Origin: Carettochelys insculpta
Taxonomy: Eukaryota > Chordata > Testudines > Carettochelyidae
DNA length: 64,000 nt
Assembly: GCF_033958435.1 (NCBI RefSeq)
Contig: NC_134150.1
Location: forward strand, 38,001,501-38,065,500
Direction of reading: 5' to 3'
The notes under the pieces were generated by a model, which saw only the letters and a list, made by a program, of their open reading frames with translations, was not told where the DNA came from and made no database searches. Below are positions 1 to 46,050 of this stretch, piece after piece; the first letter of the stretch is position 1, and every line of letters begins with the position of its first letter. The position numbers were made by a program, and so were the translations under genes.

Positions 1-644
1 AGTATGTCAGATTCCATGTTATTTTCATTAAATGTTTCCATTTGCTGTGATGTGTTATTCAACACAGATGTTTTGCTCTGTCATTCACCTCTTGAACAAA
101 GGTACATTTTTTTTTATTCATTGCACAAGTTGCCCCCAAAACCAATGCAATGCAAATGCAACCTGTGACATAAAACCCTGTATTTTCAAGTTGTTTCATT
201 ATGTGAAAATGACAGATTCAGTTTTTTTCTAAAGGTGAAGGCTATCTAGGTGGGTATTGGGCTATTTGCCTTATTGTTAATAAGTTACTGGCCTTCCCGG
301 GAACTAGTTGTTTTGAAATTAGTTTGTTTGTCTTTGGTAAGTAGTGTCTTCTACAATTTGTAAGACTAGTTTTAAAAACAAAGGTGAAATTTTTATGCAT
401 GAAAATGTACCTGAACCTACAATGTTCGGGATGCACAACTTCCAAGTCTTGCAGTTTTAGCAATATTTTAATAAAGTATAAAAATAGAGAAATATTTTCA
501 CTTTAGATAATGTTTATAAAAACAGGGAGTTCAAATTAAGCCTTTATCAATTCATTTAGGACCTAGTTTGCCCCACTGAAACCAATGGAAATTGACAGCA
601 CACGCAGCACCTCAGTCTTTTTTCTAAACAGTATGAATCACTTA

Positions 645-911
645 AAGTGTGTCTACACTAGGAACTAACTTCAAAGTTAACTTCAAAGTTAGGCACTGCT
701 TTGAAGCAGCCATCAGAAAGTCTACACACATATTTTTACTTTGAAGTTAACTTTGAAGTAGGGCGCCCATCTTCAAAGTCTTTACTCCGTTCCCAGGAGT
801 GCCCTACTTCGAAGTAGGTCGTGTATAGATGCTCAGCTTCAAAGTTGTTTACTTTGAAGTTGTAGTTCGAAATAAGCAACTTCGAGTTATCTTTGTAGTG
901 TAGACACAGCC
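645..911. mobile_element. Foldback DNA element (MITE), CTTCGAAG-rich family
   Basis: Termini are aagtgtgtctacactag and its counterpart tagtgtagacacagc, flanked by TTA at 642-644 and 912-914. The interior is built from short inverted blocks such as acttcaaagttaactt and cttcgaagtag. A 3-bp TTA duplication with these ends suggests a PIF/Harbinger-type origin. Confidence 0.65.
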
Positions 912-3900
912 TTAATGAAATTAAATGGCAACAAATTCCAAATGGAGAACAGAAACATCAGGTCTTTCTACAATTTATAATTGGCCTGTAGAACTCACTG
1001 CTGTGAGATATCGTGGAAGCCATAAGAGATGATGGGGCTTTTTAAAAATGTAAGATATAAAGATATATTTAAAAATACAGTGGGGAATTTATACTTATCT
1101 AGGATTTTAAAAAAATAAAGGCAGTCAGTCCTTATATTTCAAAGCCTAAAATGACCATGAGCGGAGGAAAGGAATTTATTTCTTTTCTGGGGTATAGTAA
1201 TACAGTATATTTAGGCAGAGTACACTGTCCTATGAAACATCTGACAGTAGTGATTGTAAGACAGAGGATAGTAGGCTTGCAGGAGCATTGGTCTGTTCTA
1301 GTATGGCAGTGGTAGAGGGTGTTTCCTTAATGTTTAAAATCATCCTAATTTTGTGTTTGTACATTTACAGTAGCTATGGATAAAAGGTTATGTCCAAAGG
1401 ACTTCAGTGAAATTGTCTGTTCTTCTGGGTAAATCTGGTGGAATTGGATTCTTGTCACTTACTGTGGCAGTATCAGAAGCACCACTTGAAATCTGGTTTC
1501 CCGTTAAATCAGTGTTTTCTTTATACATCTTATCAAAGATAAGTTGTGCCCACAAACCAATAACAAGTGGACAGTAAGTTAAGAGGAGCAAGTTAACCAA
1601 AAGATGAGTACATTTCATGAATTTTTTTAAACAAAGTGAACATTTTTCATTTACTTCAAATAATTGCATGATTTTAATGAATTGCTTCAAAACACAATAT
1701 TTGGACTTTTTTGTCCCAAGAATTGTAATTTTTATTTTCATGAAGAAAAAAAACTATTTCTCTTGCTTTCCTACTGTTCCCCTTGGGAAAAAAGGAGAAG
1801 TAGTAGAGGAAGAGAAAGTAAATTTCTCAATGAGAATTAAATTTTTGTCAAAAAATGGGAAATTTCAAAGAAACTAGTGTTGTTTTGTAAAACAGTTCAC
1901 TTTCTTTGAAATACCTTTTGTCATCCAAATTTGCCATTTATCAAACCATTTCAATCCCTTCTTAGGTGATCCCTGCTTTTTTAACTATGATAAAATCCTT
2001 TTACACGAGAAGCCTATGAATTAATCCTGAATCCTCAGTGTTCTGAGCGCTTTATATATAAACGGGAAATGTGGTTAATATAGCAATAGTTAATGCAGAA
2101 ATGAAGAAATTACAGAAGTGAAAGAAAACATTTTAATTTTGTCCATTTAAGATAGAGTGTAACAAAAAACAAAAGGGGGGGAATCAATATTCATCTCTTC
2201 TTTCCTTTATAAAGTAAGTACTTAATTGGGGAAATATTCCTTCTTGGTGCAACCCTAATTGTTTTAGCTCGGCTACAGTTGCATGTATTTTGTTATTTAG
2301 TCCTTTATGTGGTGTTCTACTTGATTCATCAGAGATTTCATCACAGTTAGCATTTTCCTGTAAATTTACATCCTTCACTTTGCCAATCACAGTACAAATA
2401 AAGCTCCCATCTGTGGTGATGTTCCTTTATCTACCACAACATTCAGCCACCAAACTGATTCTTAGTCTTAAGAGTTCAACATGACCCTATTAAAATCTTG
2501 CTTTCGGCCAAGCTGCAGTCTGACCTTGTTGCAGCCATAGTTAAGGCCAAGACTAGTTGAGGAAGAGAATTATAAAACAATAAGAAATGTTCTGCCAGTG
2601 AGAGGGTGTGAATGTCTGAATATTCCACAAGGTATCAATCTGCTTGGAAGAAGCATTGTCCATGCTGATAGGTCTCTGAAACATCAGTTACTATGTGGAT
2701 TTAGGAACAGTTAATCTAGGTTGATTTTGCTCTTTTAAAATACCTCATCTTGTTGGAGGTTGCAAAGTTGATTGAAAACATATTTAAGTTGTATCAGACC
2801 AATGTTTTAAAGCGGGCTGCAATCCTGACTTTGAATGTGCAGGCCACTGTTTTAAAGCTGGCAATTCTGCGTCACATTTTTGTGTGCCCCAAAATTTAGA
2901 TTTACAAATGAAACTGTAAATATGGCACATTTAGAATCAATTTGAATGCATAAAAAATTGGTAACGAAATGTGTTCCTTGTGCGGGTTTTAGTATATCTC
3001 TTTAGGTGTACAAACAGTTTAAAAAAACATGACCTATTATGTCTTTGCAGTAATCCAAGTCCTGCCTGGGGCATGGATGGAAGGTTCTATCATCCCTCTG
3101 TACATATCCACCAAAGACCTGATAATTACTGGAAGTAGATTTGAAAAGCAAAATTGAGATCTTAAGTGATTTCTTAGCCCTCTTCCAAATTTGAGGCATT
3201 CAGCCCTGGGTGTTGATAAAGGCCCATTCTTCTTAGTATTCATGGTTACCATCAAGATCAAGCCCCCTGTTTAAATGAACAAATAAAAAAGGTGACTGTT
3301 CAAGGTCAGTGGATAAGCTGCGAATGGAACCCAGGTAGTATAAGTCTTACAAGAAGCAGTAGCTAAGTAATTAAGGCACTCTACTGTAATCAAGCAGTCA
3401 TGGATTTGTTGCTTGCTTAGGCTATGTCAGACTGCAGGGTTTTTGAGAAATACTTTATTTCAATGTTTTAACATCAAAATAAGTTATTTCTGAAAAAAGT
3501 GTTCACATTGCAAGAGCATTTCAAAATCGTACGTTCATACATGAGAGCCCAGTTTCCAAATAAGAGCAATGATGGGATGCCTCCCTGGAGGCCAATTAAG
3601 TTATAATTACCTCTGGTTAGCGCACACTGAGTCAATTTCAAAATTGAAACGGGGGTGGCATCAGCAAAAGTCACTCGTTTTGGTGGAGTTACTATCTTGA
3701 GTTGAATGCCCTGCTATTCCAGAATTAGTTCTGTTTAAAGTTCTGTTTAAAGTTCTGTTGAAAGACAATTTGGTTATATTATGGAGATGAGCAACTGTAA
3801 CTGTTACACAGTGGCATGGTTTTAGTGCTACTTATAGATATTCTAGTTGCTTTGCATGCCTGCCTTTCTCAGGAGAGCTCAGTCCAACCCCAACACCCCC

Positions 3901-4655
3901 AAATTTTGTGAAGGTTGGAAATCCAGATCAGGTTCAATTTTTGCAATTTGAGCACGTGTAATGACATTTTCAGGAAATCTGGGTGTTAGTCAGGGTATGA
4001 GTCCGGGTGTCCATTTACTCTTCCTTATTTGGAGTCAGTCATTTGTGGTATAAATAGTGCTTTGACATTTGTATGCACACTGGATGAACTACTAACTGCT
4101 GCCAATCGTATGACTATCGTCTCTTGAAAAGGACACGTCCTTGCATACAGTGGCCTGAACTTTGGACTGATTTACAATGCATTGGGTTAATGAATCCTGG
4201 CTGATTTTACGGCTAAACAATTTCATTGAAGTCAGTGGGGTTTTCCTGGGTGTAAGTTAGGTCAGAATTTACTCCATTAACTTCAAAGTGATTGAGTGAT
4301 GAGGCTCCTATGATGCACCATGGGTGTTCCAGCCACAGGGAGAGACTGTCATACATGGTGGGAGGCATAATCTGGTCAGAGCCCGGAGGATGGGAGACAC
4401 AGAACTAGGAAGAGATTAATGTCAGCTTGAAACCAAATATTTTGTGTTCATTTTCCCAAAGAGGCTTTCTCCCAACTTCTCTTTTCTTGTGGAAAATTTG
4501 GATTTGGATTAAAACTCTTCTTCCGATGAAGATTTTTCGTTACTATTATTTTTTTTAACCAACTCTAATGATCCTGGACGGTGTGGATAGATTTATATAG
4601 AGTGAGTAGCTATTGTTTTAATAAAGGAACAGATTCTGCCACACTTACTCACTTT

Positions 4656-4944
4656 GCCTGTGGCCACACTAGCCCCCTCCAATGAAGCACTTTGGCAGAT
4701 GCTAATGAGGCACTGCTATGAATATGCAGCACTTCATTAGCATAATGGCAGTCATGCGTGCTTCAAAAGTGCTGCTTTCTAAACACATGTCGCTCCTGTA
4801 GCTTGGGGCCTTTCAAAATGAACCCCTGATTTCGAAAACCCCTTCTTTCCAAAACCAAATTCATGGTGGCACCTCCTTAGCATCTGCTGAAGTACCTCAT
4901 TACCATGCCCCCTCTGAAAGGAGGGGGCTAGTGTGGCCACAGTC
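4656..4944. mobile_element. Foldback DNA element (MITE)
   Basis: Terminal inverted repeats of about 25 bp: cctgtggccacactagcccc at the left and ggggctagtgtggccacag at the right. The interior pairs tgctaatgaggcactgct with related inverted blocks. The flanking triplet appears to be TTT on both sides (4653-4655, 4945-4947). No coding capacity. Confidence 0.65.
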
Positions 4945-5981
4945 TTTGATTAAAGCAATGCCTTCAGAACTGCTGCTGAGGTGAACTATTACTTGGTGTA
5001 AGAAAAGCTAGCACAAGTGGGCCAGAAAAGTCTGGAAGCAAACTCTGCAGCCATTGCTCAAGCAAAACTCTTGTTAGTTTAGGGCCAGGTTGTGAAACGC
5101 TTATTCACCCTGTGAGTAGTTTCTCATCCCGGGACTTCCACACAATTTCTCTTGTGCAGGAGAACTCACCAGCGTTTCACAGTCTGGCCCTTGAATGAGA
5201 TATTTGTCCATAAGAATTGGGTGCTCCTGAGGAATGAAAAGCCCACTGGATGCATATTCTGCCCTGAATTGCCTTGGCCGAACTCCAATGAAGTCAACAT
5301 GGGTTGCACGGGTTTAACTGATAGGATCGACCTCCTTATTTGTAATTTTTGTTGTGCAATTTTTTTTAGTAGGACTTAAAATCAAATAGGCAGTGAGGCT
5401 TTGTTTATTGTAGCCAGGATAACCATATGCTTTCTCAGAAAAGAAAGAGGTGGTTCAAGAATTTGTATTTATGTTTAGCTAATATTGACAAAACACCGTA
5501 TACTGGCGATACCGTTCTAATAGAGTTCATCCTGTACTAAACTGTCACAAAATATAAGACTGGCCTGTTCAATGTAACTGCTTAAGGAACTGCTGCTTAA
5601 GGCCTTTACCCTGTGAGATACTGAGCACTTTTTCCAGAGGAAATCTCTCCCAGAATAGCTTATTTCAAAATAACACAGCTGTGTAGACGTGGCCTTAGAG
5701 ACCTAACATTGAGAAGCCACGTCTTGTGCATAGATGCGGCTTGTGGAAGAAATGTAGAAGTTGTTTTCAACAAAATGGTCCTATGCACGGCCTGATTATA
5801 ACTTTGAGGGTCCTGAAAATGGTGCAGGTTCTCCTCTGCCTAGAAGCAATTGTACAGGGGTGGTGTTTGCACAAGTTTAGGGTGGAGGGTAGGTACGTAC
5901 AGTTAGGGGCATATTTCAGTGCTTTCATTTCACCTTGGTTCCTGCTGAAAAGGCCTCGCTGACTCTGTGTCCAATCTGCAG

Positions 5982-40746
<34,765 letters not shown>

Positions 40747-40984
40747 GGGGCAAGCGAAAGAAGCTGACAGCAATACCCAGCGTCCCTGCGTAAAGTTAAA
40801 CCATCCCCGCTTTCTGCCATGACAATGGCCAGCAATTGCCTGCTAATAATGAGATCTTATGATGACACTCTTCCCTGTCAGTGATTAAAATGGCACTGTC
40901 ATTAGATGCTGGTTCAACAATGTTCTCTGCCAGCCTCCTCTTTACAGGAGCATCCTAGACTTGAGGCTGTTATTCATGTGAGGA

Positions 40985-41085
40985 GAACCAAGACTCTAAG
41001 CTTGTTGGAGCAGAGACTTCTTACTTCATAGTTGTACAGCACCCAGCCCAGAGGGGCCTTGACTACAGAAATATAACTATCTAAC
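40985..41085 (+). repeat. Ancient LINE-type 3' tail, copy 3 (in HNF4 3' UTR)
   Basis: actctaagcttgttggagca, gagacttcttacttcatag and agcacccagcccagaggg match the tails at 12700 and 28655. It would be transcribed as part of the HNF4 3' UTR. Confidence 0.5.
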
Positions 41086-41990
41086 TAGCTTTTGTTAATT
41101 GCTACTGAGCATGCTATGACCTCCAGGTATCCATATGAAGGCTGTTCCCTCTTAAAAGTGGAAGTACACTCCCTGCTGTCATTCAAGCTACATCTAGAAG
41201 GCCTGTCTGAAGCACAGATTGGAGGTACTCTTCCTAACCCCCAGGAGACTATAAACCACAAGAGGCTTCCTTATTTGACACAAACCTGGCATTGTACAAG
41301 ATTTTTTGGCTGTTATTTACTAACATAAGCCGCTGAGGTACGGATCTTAGACTAACACCTGCTAAGAAGTGTCATGGTGTGTTGTATTTCAATAGCTGAA
41401 GAACCTATTAGGCCTCTGAGAAACATCAAAGGTAAAAGTGTTCTATATTCTAATTGTAATGTAACCTTAGCGTACTATACAGGGAGACAGTGTATGTTTA
41501 TACACCTGGAATTCAGACATTAATTCCTATATTTCCATTAGATCTTTTGTAAATCTTATATGTTGGTATGAGACTACAGATAGAAGATTGGATTGTATTG
41601 ATATTGTAATTCCTGTGAACTAGGCAACTGCTAATAAGTTTAAGGAACCATCTTAACATAGCCAATTAACAAAAACAGGCTTACCAAAATATTTTCATGT
41701 GTTATGCTACATGAAGCTACAGCAAAACTACATCTACATACTGAGGAGATTCTTGATATTTTAAGACTATAATTTCTTTCCAGAAACAGTTTCAAGCAGA
41801 CACGATGAAAAGCATTTTTGTTTTAAACTTCACAGTGCTCAGTTACGCAGACTTTTTTAAAAGCAGCTCTCCCATGGATCTGTCAATGAACTACACATTT
41901 TGAAAAAAACCTTATTCTGTGCATTTATATCATGAGGAGTTACTGTACTTAATGTGTAATTCCTAAGTTAGCCAGACCCCAAGTAGTTCA

Positions 41991-41996
41991 AATAAA
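41991..41996 (+). terminator. Candidate polyadenylation signal of HNF4
   Basis: AATAAA lies 1.25 kb after the HNF4 stop codon in AT-rich sequence. It would give a moderate 3' UTR that includes an old LINE tail at 40985-41085 and ends before the foldback element at 42305. It is not proven to be used. Confidence 0.4.
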
Positions 41997-42304
41997 ATTA
42001 GAAAACATCGCATTCTCAAAAGCACCCAAAACACCACCTCAGGTGACTACCTAAAACTGATTAACAGCACACGAAAGACAACCAATCACAACAATTTTGT
42101 TTTTTACATAGACAAGAATTCCCTGAACTTTTTAACTTGCTTTTGAAATAAGCTCACAGCTGGAATGAATTAAACTGTTATTAATATTCCCACGGAAGCT
42201 ATTTCTCCCTCCTTAATGATCTGTGAGTTTTTCCTAGTGCCATGTGGAGTAGATACTTTGTGGGCTGAATATCAGCTCTCAACCCCTTTGTAATATAACA
42301 GTAT

Positions 42305-42725
42305 GGCCATGTCTACACTAGCCAAAAACTTCGAAATGGCCATGCAAATGGCCATTTCAAAGTTTACTAATGAAGCGCTGAAATACATATTCAGCACCTC
42401 ATTAGCACGTGAGTGGCCGCAGCACTTCAAAATTGACATGGCTCGCCACCGCGCGGCTCATCCAGATGGGGCTTCTTTTCGAAAGGACCCCGCCTACTTT
42501 GAAGTCCCCTTGTTCCCATCTGCTCACAGGAATAAGGGGACTTCAAAGTAGCCACGGAACTTTTGAAAAGGAGCCCCGTCTGGACGAGCCGCATCAATTT
42601 CGAAGTGCCATGGCCGCCCGCATGCTAATGAGGCGCTGAATATGTATTTCAGTGCTTCATTAGTAAACTTTGAAATGGCCATTTGCATGGCCATTTTGAA
42701 GTTTTTGGCTAGTGTAGATGCAGAC
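42305..42725. mobile_element. Long foldback element downstream of HNF4
   Basis: 421 bp, nearly self-complementary end to end: left ccatgtctacactagccaaa pairs with right tttggctagtgtagatg, and tggccatgcaaatggccatt has an inverted partner near 42680. TAT flanks both sides (42302-42304, 42726-42728). The centre pairs acttcaaagtagcc with ctactttgaagt. Its open frames follow from the palindrome and code for nothing recognisable. Confidence 0.75.
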
Positions 42726-43919
42726 TATATCTACTTTCTGTTCCTCAAATGTGCTGTCTGTGAAATTGGCTTACATGATAATAAGCTAGAAGAACATTTT
42801 GACTTGAGCACCGTCATCAAGAAACAAATTTAAGTCCATCAACAACCAGCCTTTCAGCATGAAAGATGCATTAGGTATTTTCATTCCCCCAACCCGCATG
42901 TACATTACCTGATAGTCACAAAAGTCATGTACTGGTAACAAATTAGTATTGGTATGTATTGGTAGCTAGCAGAGGAGAAGCGAGCCCACAGAAAGCACAG
43001 TAAGGATCTGCCAGACACCCATTACACATGCAACAGATGCAGCAAGGACTGTCACTGTCATGTGGGCCTTCACGTCACACTCGACGCTGCAAATGATGAT
43101 CCCTAATAGAACTATGAAAGGCACAATCCATAGTCTGCGTAGACTGAAGGATGCCTACTGCCTGCCTACTGGTAACAAATGCAATGCAGCTAAATATAAA
43201 TCTAATGTGTTAACTGAGAAAATTCCATTCTTTGAAGATTGTTACTATGGTAATTTATAAACAAAATTCAGCTGGAAAGGGTCCACATACTGATTTGCTT
43301 TGTTTTTATGAATCATTTTTGTATCAAGATGCTCAAATTTTTACACTGATACTGATATTCCTGAGCATATGCTTTCTCTAAAGTTTTTCATCCAAAGCAT
43401 ATAGATGTTAGAAAAACAAACATATTGGTGTAATTCATATGAACCTGATTAATTGGAAAGAGCTACAAAGTCAAGCTCTCATTTTTAAGTATTGTGTGGT
43501 TAGCACTTTATAGCTTAGGAGGGCAGGGAAACATATCAATATTTGATCTTGTAAATACCTTCTTTGGCCTTTCCCAGCCCTGGAGCTCAGACCCATCAAA
43601 GAAAATGACTAATATATCTGCTACTGTGTATTCAAATATGCTTTGGAGGTTGTTCTACCACCTAGTGTATCAGATTTCTGGATTTGCTTCTTTTTTTTAA
43701 ATAAAGGTACAAGAATGTATTTTGACAGCATACCTATTGCTTTATCAGAACAGATATCCTGGAAACTAAACTGTAACTTAAAATTTTTATGTATATTACA
43801 AAACAGACTACAGCATGTGGAAATTGTTAATCATAGGCTTGAGTACATTTTAATTTCATACTTTATTAGAGAACCAAGGAAAATATTGACAGTACACGGG
43901 AAATTTTCACTTATATTAA

Positions 43920-44265
43920 TGGCTAGACAAGGGGTCATTAACTTTTCCTAGGTGGAGTGCCGATATTTGACATTTTGATCGCTATGTGTGGTTCGAGTGC
44001 TGGTGATACATTTTAAACTCACTAATAGTCCTACTTAAAATAACTTAATTAGTAAATTAAGATGCAGAGCTTTACCGTTGAGGTGGTGGTTGGTAGCAAA
44101 AATCAGCTGGTCTTCTGTTAATCCACAGGCAGTATGGCTTTGAGTAAACTCCTGGATGCATGGGGGAGGACGGGGGGGTGGAGCTCCCACCTTGTGTGCC
44201 AATTAAAAATTGGCTCACATGTCACTCTTGGCATGTATGCCGGGGTTGCTGGCCCCTGGGCTAGA
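43920..44265 (-). repeat. Probable interspersed repeat
   Basis: The segment ttaaaaattggctcacatgt, cactcttggcatgtatgccg and gggttgctggccc resembles a repeat phrase frequent in reptile genomes. It is paired with aggggtcattaacttttcct at 43930. Family not determined. Confidence 0.35.
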
Positions 44266-44509
44266 CTATGCATCTCTGGTGTGCGCTGACAGCCACCCAC
44301 CCATGTGTTGTTATTTTGGTACTGAAGGAGAATGGGTGACCTCTTAAGACTAGTCTTTCCTACAGCTGGGATCAAACCTTCTAGCCTGGGCAGACATGTC
44401 AACAGGGCTCAAGCCAGAGCACTACTAACAGTACTGTCTACATTTAAGCTCAGGTTCTCAAATCCACCCAACCTCCTAGGCTTGAATGCCTGAGACAAAC
44501 ACCCACATT

Positions 44510-45135
44510 GTTAAAACAAAAAAGCAGTCAAGTAGCACTTTAAAGACTAACAAAATAATTTATTAGGTGAGCTTTCATGGGACAGACCACTTCTTCAGAC
44601 CATAGCCAGACCAGAACAGACTCAATATTTAAGGCACAGAGAACCAACAACAGTAATCAAGGAGGACAAATCAGAAAAAAATGATCAAGGTGAGCAAATC
44701 AGAGAGTAGAGGAGTAAAGGGTGGGGGGAAGGTCAAGAATTAGATTAAGCCAAATATGCAAACAAGCCCCTATAGTGACTCAGAAAATTCCCAGCCTGGT
44801 TCAAACCATGTGTTAATGTGCCAAATTTGAATATAAAAGACAGCTCAGCTGTCTCCCTTTCCATAGTGGTGCGAAAATTTTTCTTCAGTAACACGCAAAC
44901 TCTTAAGTCATTAACAGAATGGCCCACTCCATTAAAATGTTGACTAACCGGTTTGTTGATGTGGAGTGTTTTTATGTCTGTTTTGTGCACAGCGCCAGCC
45001 TGTCTAAATGGGCTGGGAGACTCGTACCCAGCTGTAGCGTAGACATTCCTCTGCAGACAAATGTGACTGGAGCACAGCTTAACTCCTAAAGTGCGTGAAC
45101 AGCTAAAAATCAGAACTCGTTCAAATGTGCACAAA
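44510..45135 (-). mobile_element. Penelope-like element 3' fragment with GIY-YIG domain
   Basis: The minus strand is open from 45134 to 44745 (129 codons) and reads DIKTLHINKPVSQHFNGVGH, SVNDLRVCVL, then ERETAELSFIFKFGTLTHGL, typical of the C-terminal GIY-YIG endonuclease of PLEs. It continues to the 3' tail (on plus: agtagcactttaaagactaa, caaaataatttattaggtga, acagaccacttcttcag). The reverse transcriptase part is missing, so the copy is 5'-truncated. An upstream repeated Cys and YATAGYESPSPF fit the usual domain order. Confidence 0.8.
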
Positions 45136-45727
45136 ATCTCACTAAAAAAGGTGTTAGCGTAAGTTTAAATGAATGCCCATAAGGTAGTTTTCTTTACAAG
45201 CTGCCAGGAATGAAGAAAGGATCAGCTGATGAGAGCCTTCACAGATTTTTAAATAAACCAGACACTCAAGTCAGCTACTCTAAAGAGAGAGGCTGGATAA
45301 GGTTATGACTGATTAGCAAACCGGGAGGTAGGTTTTGTCTCAGCTGAGGCTCAGATGCCTTTCTGCAGACATCTGAAAACCACACAAAAGTATGCCAAGC
45401 ATAGGTCTTGCAGCGTCACCTTTATCTCCTATTTTTCAAGAGTTAACTGAAATACCTCAATTATCAAAATACTTGGTTCCCCAAATTTGTTTTGCACGAG
45501 ACTATTTTGTGATGCATTGAGGAGATAGTTAAAGTATTTACAGCCTTCTCCACAAAACAACAAAAGTAAAATATCAAGCACTAGTTTGGCTTACCATGAA
45601 GTAAGATTCCCTCCTGTACTCTTAATAGCGTTTGCCTCCCTGCATCTTTTATTCCTCAGTCGATACTGAAGACCACCTCATATAGTCTGTATAAACTGAC
45701 AGGTTAGTGTGAAGTATTCTTTAGTTA

Positions 45728-46050
45728 GAATGTCTACACTACACAGCTTTTAGCAAAAACGAGAAGTCCTGAAGCACCATATAGACTAATAGATTTATTT
45801 CACTGTGACCTGTGCAGGCAAAGACCCATTTCATCAGCTGCTTTTAGCAACATGGCAGTGTCAACATAGCTGTGTAACAAACTCAGACAGCTGTAAATAC
45901 TGTATGTTCACAGTTTTGCCAACAAAAAACCTTGCTGCCCACAAAGCACTGTTTACACTAGGACCTGCAGTGACAAAGCTTTTGTCATGGGTGTGGGTAG
46001 GAGGTGAGCAACAAAAGCTTTGGCATTCAACTATCAATGTAGACAAAGCC
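45728..46050. mobile_element. Foldback DNA element carrying a nested PLE tail
   Basis: Ends gaatgtctacactacacagc and aatgtagacaaagcc, flanked by TTA at 45725-45727 and 46051-46053. The interior has ttttgccaacaaaaaacc and caaagcttttgtcatgg. An 83-bp insertion lies near the left end (45757-45839). Confidence 0.7.
45757..45839 (-). mobile_element. Nested PLE-type 3' tail with 11-bp target duplication
   Basis: Read on the minus strand: gatgaaatgggtctttgcct, then gtgaaataaatctattagtc and atatggtgcttcaggacttc, a truncated reptile PLE-type tail. The direct repeat gcttttagcaa flanks it at 45746-45756 and 45840-45850. Confidence 0.75.

Larger units (their letters stand above)
1..5981 (+). other. Upstream HNF4 intron or flank
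   Basis: I searched the plus strand for an HNF4 first exon (the A/B region) and found none, so this is most likely intron sequence. It contains foldback elements at 645-911 and 4656-4944 and orphan foldback termini near 3416 (ttaggctatgtcagactgc) and 5670-5698 (gctgtgtagacgtggcctta). The remainder is AT-rich with no supported gene. Confidence 0.5.
40747..45727. other. HNF4 3' UTR and intergenic region
   Basis: After the HNF4 stop there are about 1.25 kb up to a candidate polyadenylation signal, then the foldback at 42305, AT-rich sequence without recognised content (42730-43920), a probable repeat, and the PLE fragment. No exon was found here on either strand. Confidence 0.45.

Noticed and set aside
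42303..42833. Small open frames around the long foldback
   Set aside because: They are produced by the palindrome and lack similarity to any protein I recognise.
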